Shown: positions 1-7,751, numbered from the stretch's first letter. The stretch is 14,275 nucleotides of DNA from JAAUUJ01 sp964392245 (GCA_964392245.1 CAYMOX010000080.1:1-14275), one strand, 5' to 3'. Translations and numbers: made by a program. Notes: generated by a model not told the origin, from the letters alone.

Positions 1-37
1 CAAAATATTATTCTCCATCCTGATCTACCCACGTTTT

Positions 38-1297
38 TCAGCAAACCCTATTTAGCCCTTGAAATAGAGTCTTCAAGTTGGAGATCCCCCAACTGCTGTA
101 GTAGCGGTCATCATTGCGGGTGAGCAGCAGGACCTGATGGTACAGATCAAAGACTGTATTGTTAATGGGCGTGGCCGTGAGCAGAACCACCCACTTCCGC
201 CGCCGACCACTGCAGATCAGTCGTTGCAAACTGGCATAACGGCTCGTGTTGGCATTACGAAAGTTGTGGGACTCATCCACCACAATAATGTCGCAGTGGC
301 AGTAGCGTCGGCTATTAAAGTCAGGTCGGCCCATTTCCTCCTGAGAAAGAAGGTCCGCCATCAAACCATACTCCCTTAACTTGGGCTCCCACACCAGATT
401 CCGAACCTGAGCCGGACTGACCACCACAGCCCGAGGTACATAACCCGGTTGTTTATTCTGGGTCAGCACGTGATCGATCAACCGCAAGCCAATATAGGTT
501 TTTCCCAGACCAACAGCATCGGCCACAATCACCCCGCGATGTCGTTCCAGCAGCTGCAGAGCCCGTTCAAATCCCTCCTGCTGAAAGTTTGCTAATTCCA
601 AAGTCGTAGCTTGCCCCAGAACTGGATCTTCTTTAGGTTGGAACAGCGTGTAGAGAGCACGCATCAAGATTTGGTGAGGGGTATAGGGTTTACTTCCAAA
701 TTTGGAGCGATCTAACTCGGCAATGAGCTTTGCTTTATAGTCTTGATCCACGCTGGGATGATCCCAAAAACGAGCGAACCAACTCTGTCGCATCTCCTGG
801 GATGCTTCACTGTCCGCCAGCACGATATTCAGCTCTGTATTGCCCTCTAAACCAGGAACCGTGAAGTTACTGGAGCCAACAATACTAAAGTCAGGAAAAA
901 GGTAGGCTTTGGCGTGAAGGAAGGGAGTCCGTCCCCCAACAGCTCCATAGAGACGAACTTGCACATGTTCCTGCTGGAGAAAGGCAATGAGTCGATCAAT
1001 GCACTGCTTATAATTCAACCTGAAAACCTGGGACTCCAGTTGCCCCTGTAGTTCGCGTCGTAGATAGTCCTGCAAGTCAATACGATCTGGCTCCGCTGGT
1101 TTAATCGTGGGATCTCGCCCAATCAAAAGGCGTAAATGGGTTAGCTTATTGAAGGCTCTCTCTAGCCTGATCCAGGCCTCAATGCGGAAAAATCCTGTGG
1201 CAATATCTAGCTCAGTTTGTTTCTCTAAAAAGATCAGTTTCTGGATAACATTTGCTAGTTTATGTTTTTCGTTATCAATATAAGTAGGTAATGTCAT
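38..1297 (-). CDS. PLD-family nuclease/SNF2-like helicase, lacking the C-terminal helicase half
   Basis: This 419-residue protein combines a phospholipase D-type nuclease domain with the first RecA-like domain of a superfamily 2 helicase. Seen: one HKD-type site, H128-x-K130 followed by GSSNFT (141-146) and E155; a helicase Walker A (ADAVGLGKT, 259-267); a DESH box (341-344); and motif III, TATP (374-377). The second helicase domain, with the arginine finger, is absent: the frame closes with TGA soon after the TPINN segment. Complete relatives are usually around 900-1000 residues, so this is probably a broken gene, a frameshift, or the first half of a split pair whose rest lies beyond base 1. 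The ATG has a strong AGGAGG five to six bases upstream and overlaps the sigma-factor stop as ATGA, so it is translationally coupled. PLD helicases of this type occur in restriction and other defence loci; its role here is inferred from context. Confidence 0.75.
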   Translation of the reverse strand: MTLPTYIDNEKHKLANVIQKLIFLEKQTELDIATGFFRIEAWIRLERAFNKLTHLRLLIGRDPTIKPAEPDRIDLQDYLRRELQGQLESQVFRLNYKQCIDRLIAFLQQEHVQVRLYGAVGGRTPFLHAKAYLFPDFSIVGSSNFTVPGLEGNTELNIVLADSEASQEMRQSWFARFWDHPSVDQDYKAKLIAELDRSKFGSKPYTPHQILMRALYTLFQPKEDPVLGQATTLELANFQQEGFERALQLLERHRGVIVADAVGLGKTYIGLRLIDHVLTQNKQPGYVPRAVVVSPAQVRNLVWEPKLREYGLMADLLSQEEMGRPDFNSRRYCHCDIIVVDESHNFRNANTSRYASLQRLICSGRRRKWVVLLTATPINNTVFDLYHQVLLLTRNDDRYYSSWGISNLKTLFQGLNRVC

Positions 1298-2664
1298 CTG
1301 TTCCTCCTGACAGGCCTAACCTTGCAAATCAAAGTCCTGAAAGCCTTATTCTCAATCTGTCTGACTCGCTCGCGAGTAACATTGATCAATCTCCCGATCT
1401 CAGCCAGGGTATGCTCTTTATTGTTCTCTAGGCCATGGCGCAGGATGATCACCTGCAGCTCCCGTGGCTTGAGCTGTTGCAGAAGCGTATACAGATACTC
1501 CTTTCTTTCCAGGGTATTAAGCTGCTGCTCAGGGGTATTGACTTCATCCAACAAACGATCTTCCAACTTTGCATCGGTATTCGAGATGGGGGCCTCCAGG
1601 GATAGGCATACCGTACCTGTGCAGGAACTCAACAGCTGTTGCACCTGCTCAGCCGTAAATTCAGTAGTAGAGGCCACCTCCATCACAGTGGGGGTTCGGC
1701 CCAACTTTTGAGATAACAGTTGAGCCCGTTTTTTGAGTGATGTGATTTTTTCCCAGACATGGGCGGGGAGACGGATCAGACGACTCTTCTGAGCAATGGC
1801 TCGACTGATAGCCTGGCGGATCCACCAAGTTGCGTAAGTGGACAAACGGGTGCCTCGGGCATAATCAAATTTCTCGATAGCTTGCATCAGACCGATGTTC
1901 CCTTCCTGGATCAGGTCATCTAACTCAATGCCATGCCCCTGGAAGCGCTTAGCAATGGATACCACCAGACGTAGGTTGTGCTGGATCAGCTTTCTCCGAG
2001 CTCTAGCAGCCAGATCGGTGTCAGGAAATGCTGCCATCTGTCGAAACAGGGTCACCTCCTCTGCCTGGCACAATAGGTGATAACGACCTATCTTGCTCAG
2101 ATAGAGCCCCAAGCCTTCTTTCCGAAAAGAATCCTTCTGCTCCTCTCTTTGCTCAGCGGCTACCTGCTGGATCAGCTGACCCACTTGCTTCTGACTCTGC
2201 CGTACTGAGCCCTTGGGTGCCAGGTTCCGTAGCCTGTTACGGTCTTGATAAGACAGATCTTGGCAATTGATGACGAAGCTGAGCTGATCTGGCTTACCTG
2301 TCCCATAACTACAGGTGACATGCAGGTTGTGGTACCCATCAACAGTGGCCAGCAGAAGATAATACTCAGGGCGCTTGGCCAGCTGACGGGCGATTTTCTG
2401 CATTAGAGTTCCCAAAGAGAGCTTGCTTGAGAGTTTTGATGAACGAATTTCAAACAGCAGGATGACCTGGCGGGCACTACCCTGGAGGTACTCAGCCAGA
2501 CAGTGAACAGCATACAGATGTGATTCCAGGCTGGGGGGCAGTTCCAGATGGGTTACATCGAGTGACTGTCCCACAACTGTGTAGCCCAAGGTGCCGAATA
2601 GTGAAGCGACCTCGTTGGCATTCTTCAGTGAAGGTAGATTTTGAGGATCTTGTGAGGTAGCCAT
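1294..2664 (-). CDS. RNA polymerase sigma-70 factor with an extra N-terminal domain
   Basis: A sigma factor that should direct core RNA polymerase to promoters. Numbered from the ATG at 2664 (456 residues), region 1.2 lies at about 179-213, region 2 at 223-295 (with DDLIQEGNIGLMQAIEKFD and the TYATWWIRQAI helix), region 3 at 295-373, and region 4 at 383-448 with the helix-turn-helix ending TRERVRQIE. This is RpoD/group 2 architecture, not an ECF factor. Residues about 11-151 form a separate alpha/beta domain absent from ordinary sigma factors. Its pattern (LFGTLGY, VILLFEI, RQLAKR, YYLLLAT) resembles from memory the N-terminal module of Eco57I-like type IIG restriction enzymes, but no catalytic motif was identified. 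ATG 2664 has an AGGA upstream. An in-frame GTG at 2865 would add 67 residues, including a Cys-rich GCRGCLICG, and would overlap the preceding gene. The stop overlaps the helicase start as ATGA. The sigma identity is firm; the N-terminal domain is uncertain. Confidence 0.9.
   Translation of the reverse strand: MATSQDPQNLPSLKNANEVASLFGTLGYTVVGQSLDVTHLELPPSLESHLYAVHCLAEYLQGSARQVILLFEIRSSKLSSKLSLGTLMQKIARQLAKRPEYYLLLATVDGYHNLHVTCSYGTGKPDQLSFVINCQDLSYQDRNRLRNLAPKGSVRQSQKQVGQLIQQVAAEQREEQKDSFRKEGLGLYLSKIGRYHLLCQAEEVTLFRQMAAFPDTDLAARARRKLIQHNLRLVVSIAKRFQGHGIELDDLIQEGNIGLMQAIEKFDYARGTRLSTYATWWIRQAISRAIAQKSRLIRLPAHVWEKITSLKKRAQLLSQKLGRTPTVMEVASTTEFTAEQVQQLLSSCTGTVCLSLEAPISNTDAKLEDRLLDEVNTPEQQLNTLERKEYLYTLLQQLKPRELQVIILRHGLENNKEHTLAEIGRLINVTRERVRQIENKAFRTLICKVRPVRRNR
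1303..1307 (-). promoter_or_regulatory. Strong ribosome binding site for the PLD-helicase gene
   Basis: GGAGG on the minus strand, five bases before the ATG at 1297. It lies inside the last codons of the sigma-factor gene, so the helicase is expected to be translated from the same mRNA. Confidence 0.6.
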
Positions 2665-2695
2665 CGGTTTGTCCTTGTCAACTATGGCTACTCTA

Positions 2696-2739
2696 GGCCG
2701 GTTCAAATCCAGGCTGATCACAGTAGAAGGTATCCGGCC
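2696..2739. repeat. GGCCGG...CCGGCC inverted repeat upstream of the sigma gene
   Basis: Two six-base arms (2696-2701 and 2734-2739), each itself palindromic, flank 32 bases. They sit 32-75 bases upstream of the sigma-factor ATG at 2664, in the only sizeable gap (2665-2830) of the operon. They could be an operator pair or a long stem in the leader RNA, or could simply be coding sequence if the GTG at 2865 is used. Function is not shown. Confidence 0.25.
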
Positions 2740-2830
2740 ACATATGAGGCAACCTCTACAACCCTTGCCAGAAAAGTATTTTACAGGCGCTATCTCAACC
2801 GCTTTAATATTTTCTTTGATGAGTATTTCT

Positions 2831-4810
2831 TTAAGTCTTGGGGTATAGAGCCACAACGGCTTCACCTGTTGCCTTGATCATTTCCTGAAGTGACTGGGGG
2901 TGAACCACCAGCACCTCCCCTCCAAACCCAATGATCCACCGCTTGAGATCAACATCTTCCAGCGACCAGAGGGGGAAAGTGACCTTGAGACGGTGAGGGA
3001 ACTGGGGGTTGTACGTCGGAGGGAGTGAGAATAAAGACTTGGGACGAGAGGATCCTTTGGGGCGGGGAGACATCTGCTGGTGACGGAAGCGTCGAGTCCC
3101 CTCGGAGACAAAGGGAAAGATCCGTTCACTAAACCAGAGCTCCACTGTAGTTTGGGCTTTGGTGCGTTCCTGGGGGTGTCGGCTTAGAAATTGCTTCTGT
3201 AAAACCGGATCATTACCCAGAAAGATGCCAGCACTAACCTCATACAGTTTGTGAAGACACCGGAGACTCTTCTCCTGCTCCTTGAGAGAACGGGTCAGCC
3301 CTGGGCGGTGGTTAAGAAAAAGCCGATCCAGTCGTTCAAAGCGAAGTAGACCTTTCTTCTCGGGTGAGTGATACTCACAGCCTAGATACCAGGCAATCTG
3401 GTGGAAGACCAACTGGAGAGGCCAGATTTGAAAAGGTTCCATTGCTTCGCCGGGGAAATGAGCTCCAGGCAATCGCTTAACCTCCAACAACTCTCCTTTC
3501 TGAATGGCTGCTTCCACCACTTCAAGTCCTTGACGTGCTGCCAGGGTTCCCGAGGGGGCAAGTGTCGGATCCACGATGGACTGATTACCCAGTTGGCGAA
3601 TGGGATAGATCTCAGAGGTATCGATGCGACTGAAGCGCATGCGTGTGTCCACCATTTCATAAACCGCCTGCTCCCAGGGGTTCTCCAGGGTACGGGTGCT
3701 GATCTGCAAGAGCCGATAGATCTGTTTGAGTTCATGGCGACTAAAGAGGCCGGAGTGCGTAAAGTACCCTCGTTTCATGGGGAACAGAGGCAGGATCTGA
3801 TAAGGCTTCAAGACCTTTTCGATATCTTTACGGATGGCATCTTTGTTTTGCCCTTGCACCCAGCCCTGTTGCTGGAGTCCCTCGCTTAAACTCTCCAGGC
3901 TGCCCAGATCTGGATCGAAGTGGAAGGGTTGAGTCAAAATCAGTCGGATGGTGTAAAACAAGCGGCTGAAGCTTTCCCAATCGGAGTAGGCATGGGTGGC
4001 AAAGGCTAGAGGGCTCTGGCTTTCTGGATAAGGTAGAGGCTGATCCTGCTCTCCTGCTCCCAGCAGCCCCCCCCGTTTGAGCCAGGTAAGATCCTCACAC
4101 AGCAGATCAGGATCTGCATACACGGTTCCCTTCTCAGCGATGATTTGTTGAGTAATCTCCTCCAGGGTGCTGCCAGGATGATGAATCAGGACGGAGAGGA
4201 GATGAAGCAAACGCTCAAAGTCAAGAAGACGAGAGTAGCCGTGGAGAGTGACATGTTGAGTGGCGTTCTGACGGTTGATCAGGGTGCGGGGAATCGCTTT
4301 GATCTTCTCGAGTATGTGTTGTTGAGTGGGTAAGGATCCAGCGAGATCAAGGGTGAGTACATCCAGAAATCCCTCAGCAGGAACTGGCGGAAATGTTTTC
4401 AGGGCCTGAGCCATCCTATCGATCACAGGATCAGGTACCTGTCGAGGTCGTAGCTGGTTCCTTTCTTTACAGACATCAGGGGGGGTCGTCAGATGCCAGC
4501 CGATCCAATTTGTGTCTGGCAGCTTCTGTAGCAGATCATGTCGCCAACAGCGGTAGGCATTGGTTGCATCGTAGATTAAGACTTGACCTTGTCGGCAAGC
4601 CTTGTCGATCTGGTCAAAGACGCGTGCCTCGATCTCAGGCCAATGCCCCTGGATGCAAGGATCGCCATACAGTTCCTGACGGATAGTGTCTGTAGAAACG
4701 ATCTGGCAGTCATCACAGATCTGGGCTAGTAACGCCGCAAGGGTTGACTTGCCACTTCCTGGAGGCCCGATGAGAAAGTGGCTATAGTGAGCAGGATTTG
4801 AAGTCATCAT
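2831..4810 (-). CDS. TIGR03985-like CRISPR-associated protein: P-loop polynucleotide-kinase-like domain plus WYL domain
   Basis: A 659-residue two-part protein. The N-terminus is a P-loop kinase of the AAA_33/polynucleotide kinase/zeta type: Walker A GPPGSGKS at 15-22, STDTIR at 39-44, and the DATN box at 81-84 with downstream arginines. The middle (about 200-400) looks like winged-helix DNA-binding segments. A WYL domain follows, with AWYLGCEY at 473-480 and LRFERLDRL at 489-497, then a C-terminal WCX-like end (WIIGFGGEVLVVHP, 625-638). WYL domains bind ligands, often nucleic-acid fragments or nucleotides, and commonly sit in transcription regulators of phage defence and CRISPR loci. TIGR03985 is a family of cyanobacterial CRISPR loci; this assignment is from memory and architecture. 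It starts 11 bases after the CARF gene stop, with MM at the start and no strong ribosome site. Its kinase substrate and whether it represses this operon are unknown. It contains a run of eight G at 4067-4074. Confidence 0.8.
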   Translation of the reverse strand: MMTSNPAHYSHFLIGPPGSGKSTLAALLAQICDDCQIVSTDTIRQELYGDPCIQGHWPEIEARVFDQIDKACRQGQVLIYDATNAYRCWRHDLLQKLPDTNWIGWHLTTPPDVCKERNQLRPRQVPDPVIDRMAQALKTFPPVPAEGFLDVLTLDLAGSLPTQQHILEKIKAIPRTLINRQNATQHVTLHGYSRLLDFERLLHLLSVLIHHPGSTLEEITQQIIAEKGTVYADPDLLCEDLTWLKRGGLLGAGEQDQPLPYPESQSPLAFATHAYSDWESFSRLFYTIRLILTQPFHFDPDLGSLESLSEGLQQQGWVQGQNKDAIRKDIEKVLKPYQILPLFPMKRGYFTHSGLFSRHELKQIYRLLQISTRTLENPWEQAVYEMVDTRMRFSRIDTSEIYPIRQLGNQSIVDPTLAPSGTLAARQGLEVVEAAIQKGELLEVKRLPGAHFPGEAMEPFQIWPLQLVFHQIAWYLGCEYHSPEKKGLLRFERLDRLFLNHRPGLTRSLKEQEKSLRCLHKLYEVSAGIFLGNDPVLQKQFLSRHPQERTKAQTTVELWFSERIFPFVSEGTRRFRHQQMSPRPKGSSRPKSLFSLPPTYNPQFPHRLKVTFPLWSLEDVDLKRWIIGFGGEVLVVHPQSLQEMIKATGEAVVALYPKT

Positions 4811-4821
4811 GCAGCATCAAT

Positions 4822-6492
4822 TCAGGGTGTGCGCATATCTAAAAGGAGCTTCTCTTTAACCCAGTTTCTTAAGTCGGTATACAGGTAATAGTCCTCCCCT
4901 TCGATAAATCGTTGTTTGTCTTGTTTGGGGAGCTGCAGGAGGGGGGAAGTCAGGATGTGGGCCATGACCATTGTGATCTGGTGGTAGTCACACGCGTTTT
5001 CCTCTCTTTCCTGGTTGAGTTGATGGATCTTTTTCTTGGAGAAGCCATGACTGTCGTGGAGCAGCTCATTTCGCTTCCTGATCCAGTACTCTAGTTTTTC
5101 GAGATTGCCAGCACATTCCCTCCAGTTCTGGAGCTCCTGAGGACTGGCGGAGTTCAGGTTCTGTCGAATCTGAATCAAGATCTCTACAAAGGCACGTTTA
5201 CTCTTGCGCGAGAAGACTTTGTATTGATGATTCTGTCGAGAGAAGTCCAGATCATCAATGAACTCAGACAAACCGCTACTCAGATTCTTTTGCATCTCAT
5301 TGACATTAACGATACCCTTGTTGGTATACCGCTTGCCTCCCAGTTTCTCCGCCAGTATTTCTAGCATCTCTTCACAGCAAGAAGCTATTCTAGAGAGGAA
5401 ATGGGCAATCTGTTCAGTGTCTTGATAGATCCTGCACTGAGTATACAGGTTCAACAAAATGCTGTGAGGCTGACTCAGATCGATGGCAGGGAAATTATCA
5501 TCGTTGCTGGAATAATCTTTGCCAGAGTCCAAATCGAGGTTGATCAATGCATCGGCGAGGGTCAAGCCATTGATAATCGCTTCTATGGACTCTTTGCTTG
5601 AGCGCACCAGTTCTCTTTTCAGGACCTTCTGGTCAATTTGGAAGGTCAATATGGAGCGCCAGCCTTTGAGAACCTGTATCGCACCAGAGAAGTCCCACCG
5701 TTCAAGTAGCTGCATCACGACTCGATATTTTTGGGTGCGCTGATACTGCCAGTAGGAGGTTCGGTTGCATAGGGAGGGCTCCCCGAGGAGGACCTTCCGC
5801 TTTGAGAGCAATGGATCCAGGAAGAGCAGATTGGGGAGATCGGCAGTGATTGACTGGAGCCGCAGAGCAGTCTGCATCTGGGGGGTCCCCCCTTTAATGC
5901 TGACCAGAACGATTTCACTGGGATCCACCTGGTCCACAAAGAATCGGTAGTACTCATTGAGGAGGAGATCTTGCTGCTTTAGTGGGATCTCCTTGGGGAT
6001 CATCCGTTTCAGGAAGACGATATCCTCTCGTTGCAGGTGTCTCTTACTCCACATCTGGATGATCTCAAACAGAAAACAGGTGTCCTGATGTTGAGGAGGA
6101 TCTTGGTCGCTGACAAAGATATTGATCTTCCTGGCGGAGAACTCCTCGATAGCGCTGTGAATCACCCCCCAGATCCTGCCAGGCCGAATCCGCTCGTGCC
6201 ATGTTTCTGGGTTCTGCTGGTAGGCGGCCAGAAGTTTCTCTGTCAGCTCACGGAAGCTGTAGAGGGGTCTGCCCTGACCTTTGGGTTTGACCTCTACATC
6301 CAGTTCTTTACAAAGAACATTGGCAATGAAGTCTTCCCGAATATTTTTTTCCCATATAAACTTCTCGTCTTCTGTTAGATCTTCAGAAATTTCATTCGGC
6401 TCTTCTGCTAAGTTCACAGGAATGTAGTACTCAAAGTCCTGAATCTGCACTGCCAGATCAGAAGTGCCAATATTGGCGATCAGAATGGCCAT
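4822..6492 (-). CDS. CARF-HEPN ribonuclease (Csm6/Csx1-like), cyclic oligoadenylate-activated effector
   Basis: A 556-residue accessory nuclease expected to bind cyclic oligoadenylates made by Cas10 and to cut RNA non-specifically. The N-terminal CARF domain starts with MAILIANIGTSD, a Rossmann-type opening, and carries the ligand-loop signature SIKGGTPQM at 198-206. A helical region about 340-556 contains a HEPN RNase motif, R474-x4-H479 (RNELLH). One such motif per subunit fits a dimeric active site. The length is typical for Csm6/Csx1-type proteins. The ATG has GAGGA four bases upstream and lies six bases after the stop of the preceding Uma2 gene. The CARF and HEPN calls are visible from motifs; the exact Csx subfamily is not resolved, and the cyclic oligoadenylate size cannot be told. 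Confidence 0.85.
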   Translation of the reverse strand: MAILIANIGTSDLAVQIQDFEYYIPVNLAEEPNEISEDLTEDEKFIWEKNIREDFIANVLCKELDVEVKPKGQGRPLYSFRELTEKLLAAYQQNPETWHERIRPGRIWGVIHSAIEEFSARKINIFVSDQDPPQHQDTCFLFEIIQMWSKRHLQREDIVFLKRMIPKEIPLKQQDLLLNEYYRFFVDQVDPSEIVLVSIKGGTPQMQTALRLQSITADLPNLLFLDPLLSKRKVLLGEPSLCNRTSYWQYQRTQKYRVVMQLLERWDFSGAIQVLKGWRSILTFQIDQKVLKRELVRSSKESIEAIINGLTLADALINLDLDSGKDYSSNDDNFPAIDLSQPHSILLNLYTQCRIYQDTEQIAHFLSRIASCCEEMLEILAEKLGGKRYTNKGIVNVNEMQKNLSSGLSEFIDDLDFSRQNHQYKVFSRKSKRAFVEILIQIRQNLNSASPQELQNWRECAGNLEKLEYWIRKRNELLHDSHGFSKKKIHQLNQEREENACDYHQITMVMAHILTSPLLQLPKQDKQRFIEGEDYYLYTDLRNWVKEKLLLDMRTP

Positions 6493-6498
6493 TGTTCC

Positions 6499-7077
6499 TC
6501 ACTCACAATCGAAGTTGATTTTTTCGTAGATATCTCGCATGGTGATCTGACACTGGATCGAGGGCAACTCAACCACGGTCTCCCAATCGGTGATATCCAC
6601 CAGGATCCACTCCCTCTGACTTTGCTTGCGGTAGTGCTCCAGCGCTGGGGTGTCCTGAGCCACAATCAGGTATTCCTGCAAAGAGGGAATTTGCCGATAA
6701 CGATTGAATTTCTCTCCCCGGTCGTAGGACGTGGTGGAGGGTGATAACACTTCCACAATCAGGGTGGGATTGAGCAGGGTATCGAGTTCGGCATCTAGAA
6801 ACCGAGGTTCCTCACAGGCCACTACGATATCGGGGTAAGTGTAGAACTCAGCCTGATCCACAGCTACCCGCATATCTCCCATATAGATCTCACAGGGTCT
6901 GGAGCGAAGCTGGCCATGGAGACTAGCGGCAATATTCAGCGAGATCAGGTTGTGTCGACGGCTGGCGCCAGTCATGGCCACGATATCGCCATCGAGGTAC
7001 TCGCTCTTGGTCTCAGCTCGGCGCTCCTGATCCAGATACTCCTGAGGAGAGGCTTTGGGGTGAGTGTGAGCAATCAT
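6499..7077 (-). CDS. Uma2-family PD-(D/E)XK nuclease (third of the tandem trio)
   Basis: A 192-residue Uma2 domain protein with a restriction-endonuclease-like fold. Candidate active-site residues are all present: D83 in YPDIVV, E109 in IVEVLSPS, and K123 in GEKF. The opening (EYLDQERRAETKSEYLDGDI) is the usual Uma2 start. The start ATG overlaps the stop of the upstream Uma2 gene as ATGA, so translation is coupled. The family is very abundant in cyanobacteria and its biological substrate is not established; Uma2 genes are often near mobile elements. It is not a known part of Cmr complexes. Residues 111-125 of this copy (SPSTTSYDRGEKF) match the commonest Uma2 subgroup, unlike the two upstream copies. 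Confidence 0.9.
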   Translation of the reverse strand: MIAHTHPKASPQEYLDQERRAETKSEYLDGDIVAMTGASRRHNLISLNIAASLHGQLRSRPCEIYMGDMRVAVDQAEFYTYPDIVVACEEPRFLDAELDTLLNPTLIVEVLSPSTTSYDRGEKFNRYRQIPSLQEYLIVAQDTPALEHYRKQSQREWILVDITDWETVVELPSIQCQITMRDIYEKINFDCE

Positions 7078-7751
7078 GTCTTGGTCTCCCCTGAGGATAG
7101 TTGCTCAGCGAACCAGGCAGCAGCAGTGAGATTGGATCCTGTTTGCATCTGCTTTAAGCTTTCGCTCAATAAGTCAATCCTTAACCCCGAAAGGACAACG
7201 GATACCTCAATCAACGCATAGTAGGAGTCGGGTTGCTGATAGAAGGCAAAGACCCGTTGCCCGAGTACATCGATCACCCAATACTCCCGAATGCCCATCT
7301 CTGCATAGAGTTTTTTCTTTTCGTCCAGATCACTGGCCAGGGTGGTGTCGGAAACCTCTCCCACTAGATCCGGTGGGCGCTGATGATCCAGATCGATCTC
7401 TCGACGCTCTCCCGACTGGTGCTGAGGAATCTCTTCTCCCACGTAAACAACCAGATCTGGAGAAGCAGCACGGACTTTAGGTTTCTGGATGATACAGTTG
7501 CTCATCATCTCTGCTTTGATGTCAGGGTTCTGCATCAGCCACAATCCCACCAGGAGACGAAATAGATCTGAGCACCTGGCGTGCTGAATCCCTTCTCCTC
7601 CCGTGTTCTCCACCAAGAGTTGATTGTGACTGAAGAAGAGTTGAGCTGACTCAAGGCTGAGATCTCCTTTAAGTTGCACATAGTTTTCCCAGTCGGCAGG
7701 ATACCAACGAGGGAAGGTCACGCTCAGGGGTTGCTGACCTGTAAGTGTCAT
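7074..7751 (-). CDS. Uma2-family PD-(D/E)XK nuclease (second of the tandem trio)
   Basis: A 225-residue Uma2 domain protein. Candidate catalytic residues are D99 in SPDLVVYV, E132 in LVGEVSDTT and K145-K147 in DEKKKLY, followed by the typical IREYWVID strand. The N-terminus (PRWYPADWENYVQL) belongs to a Uma2 subgroup different from the downstream copy, so the trio is not a simple recent duplication. It overlaps both neighbours by four bases (ATGA at both ends). The tail after about residue 195 is variable and has no recognisable motif. Function in the cell is unknown. Confidence 0.9.
   Translation of the reverse strand: MTLTGQQPLSVTFPRWYPADWENYVQLKGDLSLESAQLFFSHNQLLVENTGGEGIQHARCSDLFRLLVGLWLMQNPDIKAEMMSNCIIQKPKVRAASPDLVVYVGEEIPQHQSGERREIDLDHQRPPDLVGEVSDTTLASDLDEKKKLYAEMGIREYWVIDVLGQRVFAFYQQPDSYYALIEVSVVLSGLRIDLLSESLKQMQTGSNLTAAAWFAEQLSSGETKT

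Noticed and set aside
2697..2720. Plus-strand GGTTCAAATCC resembles a tRNA T-loop.
   Set aside because: The T-stem does not pair properly (GCCGG against CCAGG has two mismatches) and no acceptor, D or anticodon arms could be built around it.
2778..2807. Possible minus-strand promoter before the sigma gene: TTAAAG (2802-2807), 18 bases, TAAAAT (2778-2783).
   Set aside because: The -10 box is good but the -35 matches the consensus at only three of six positions; too weak to list as a feature, although it is used in the discussion of the sigma leader.
3401..3889. Long open frame on the plus strand opposite the WYL gene, and many similar ones elsewhere.
   Set aside because: These are shadows of real minus-strand genes: no recognisable domains, no ribosome sites, and composition explained by the coding strand.
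1294..6492. A Craspase- or CalpL-like protease and anti-sigma pair controlling the sigma factor.
   Set aside because: No CHAT, Lon or SAVED protease motif and no candidate anti-sigma gene are visible, so the known mechanisms cannot be assigned here.
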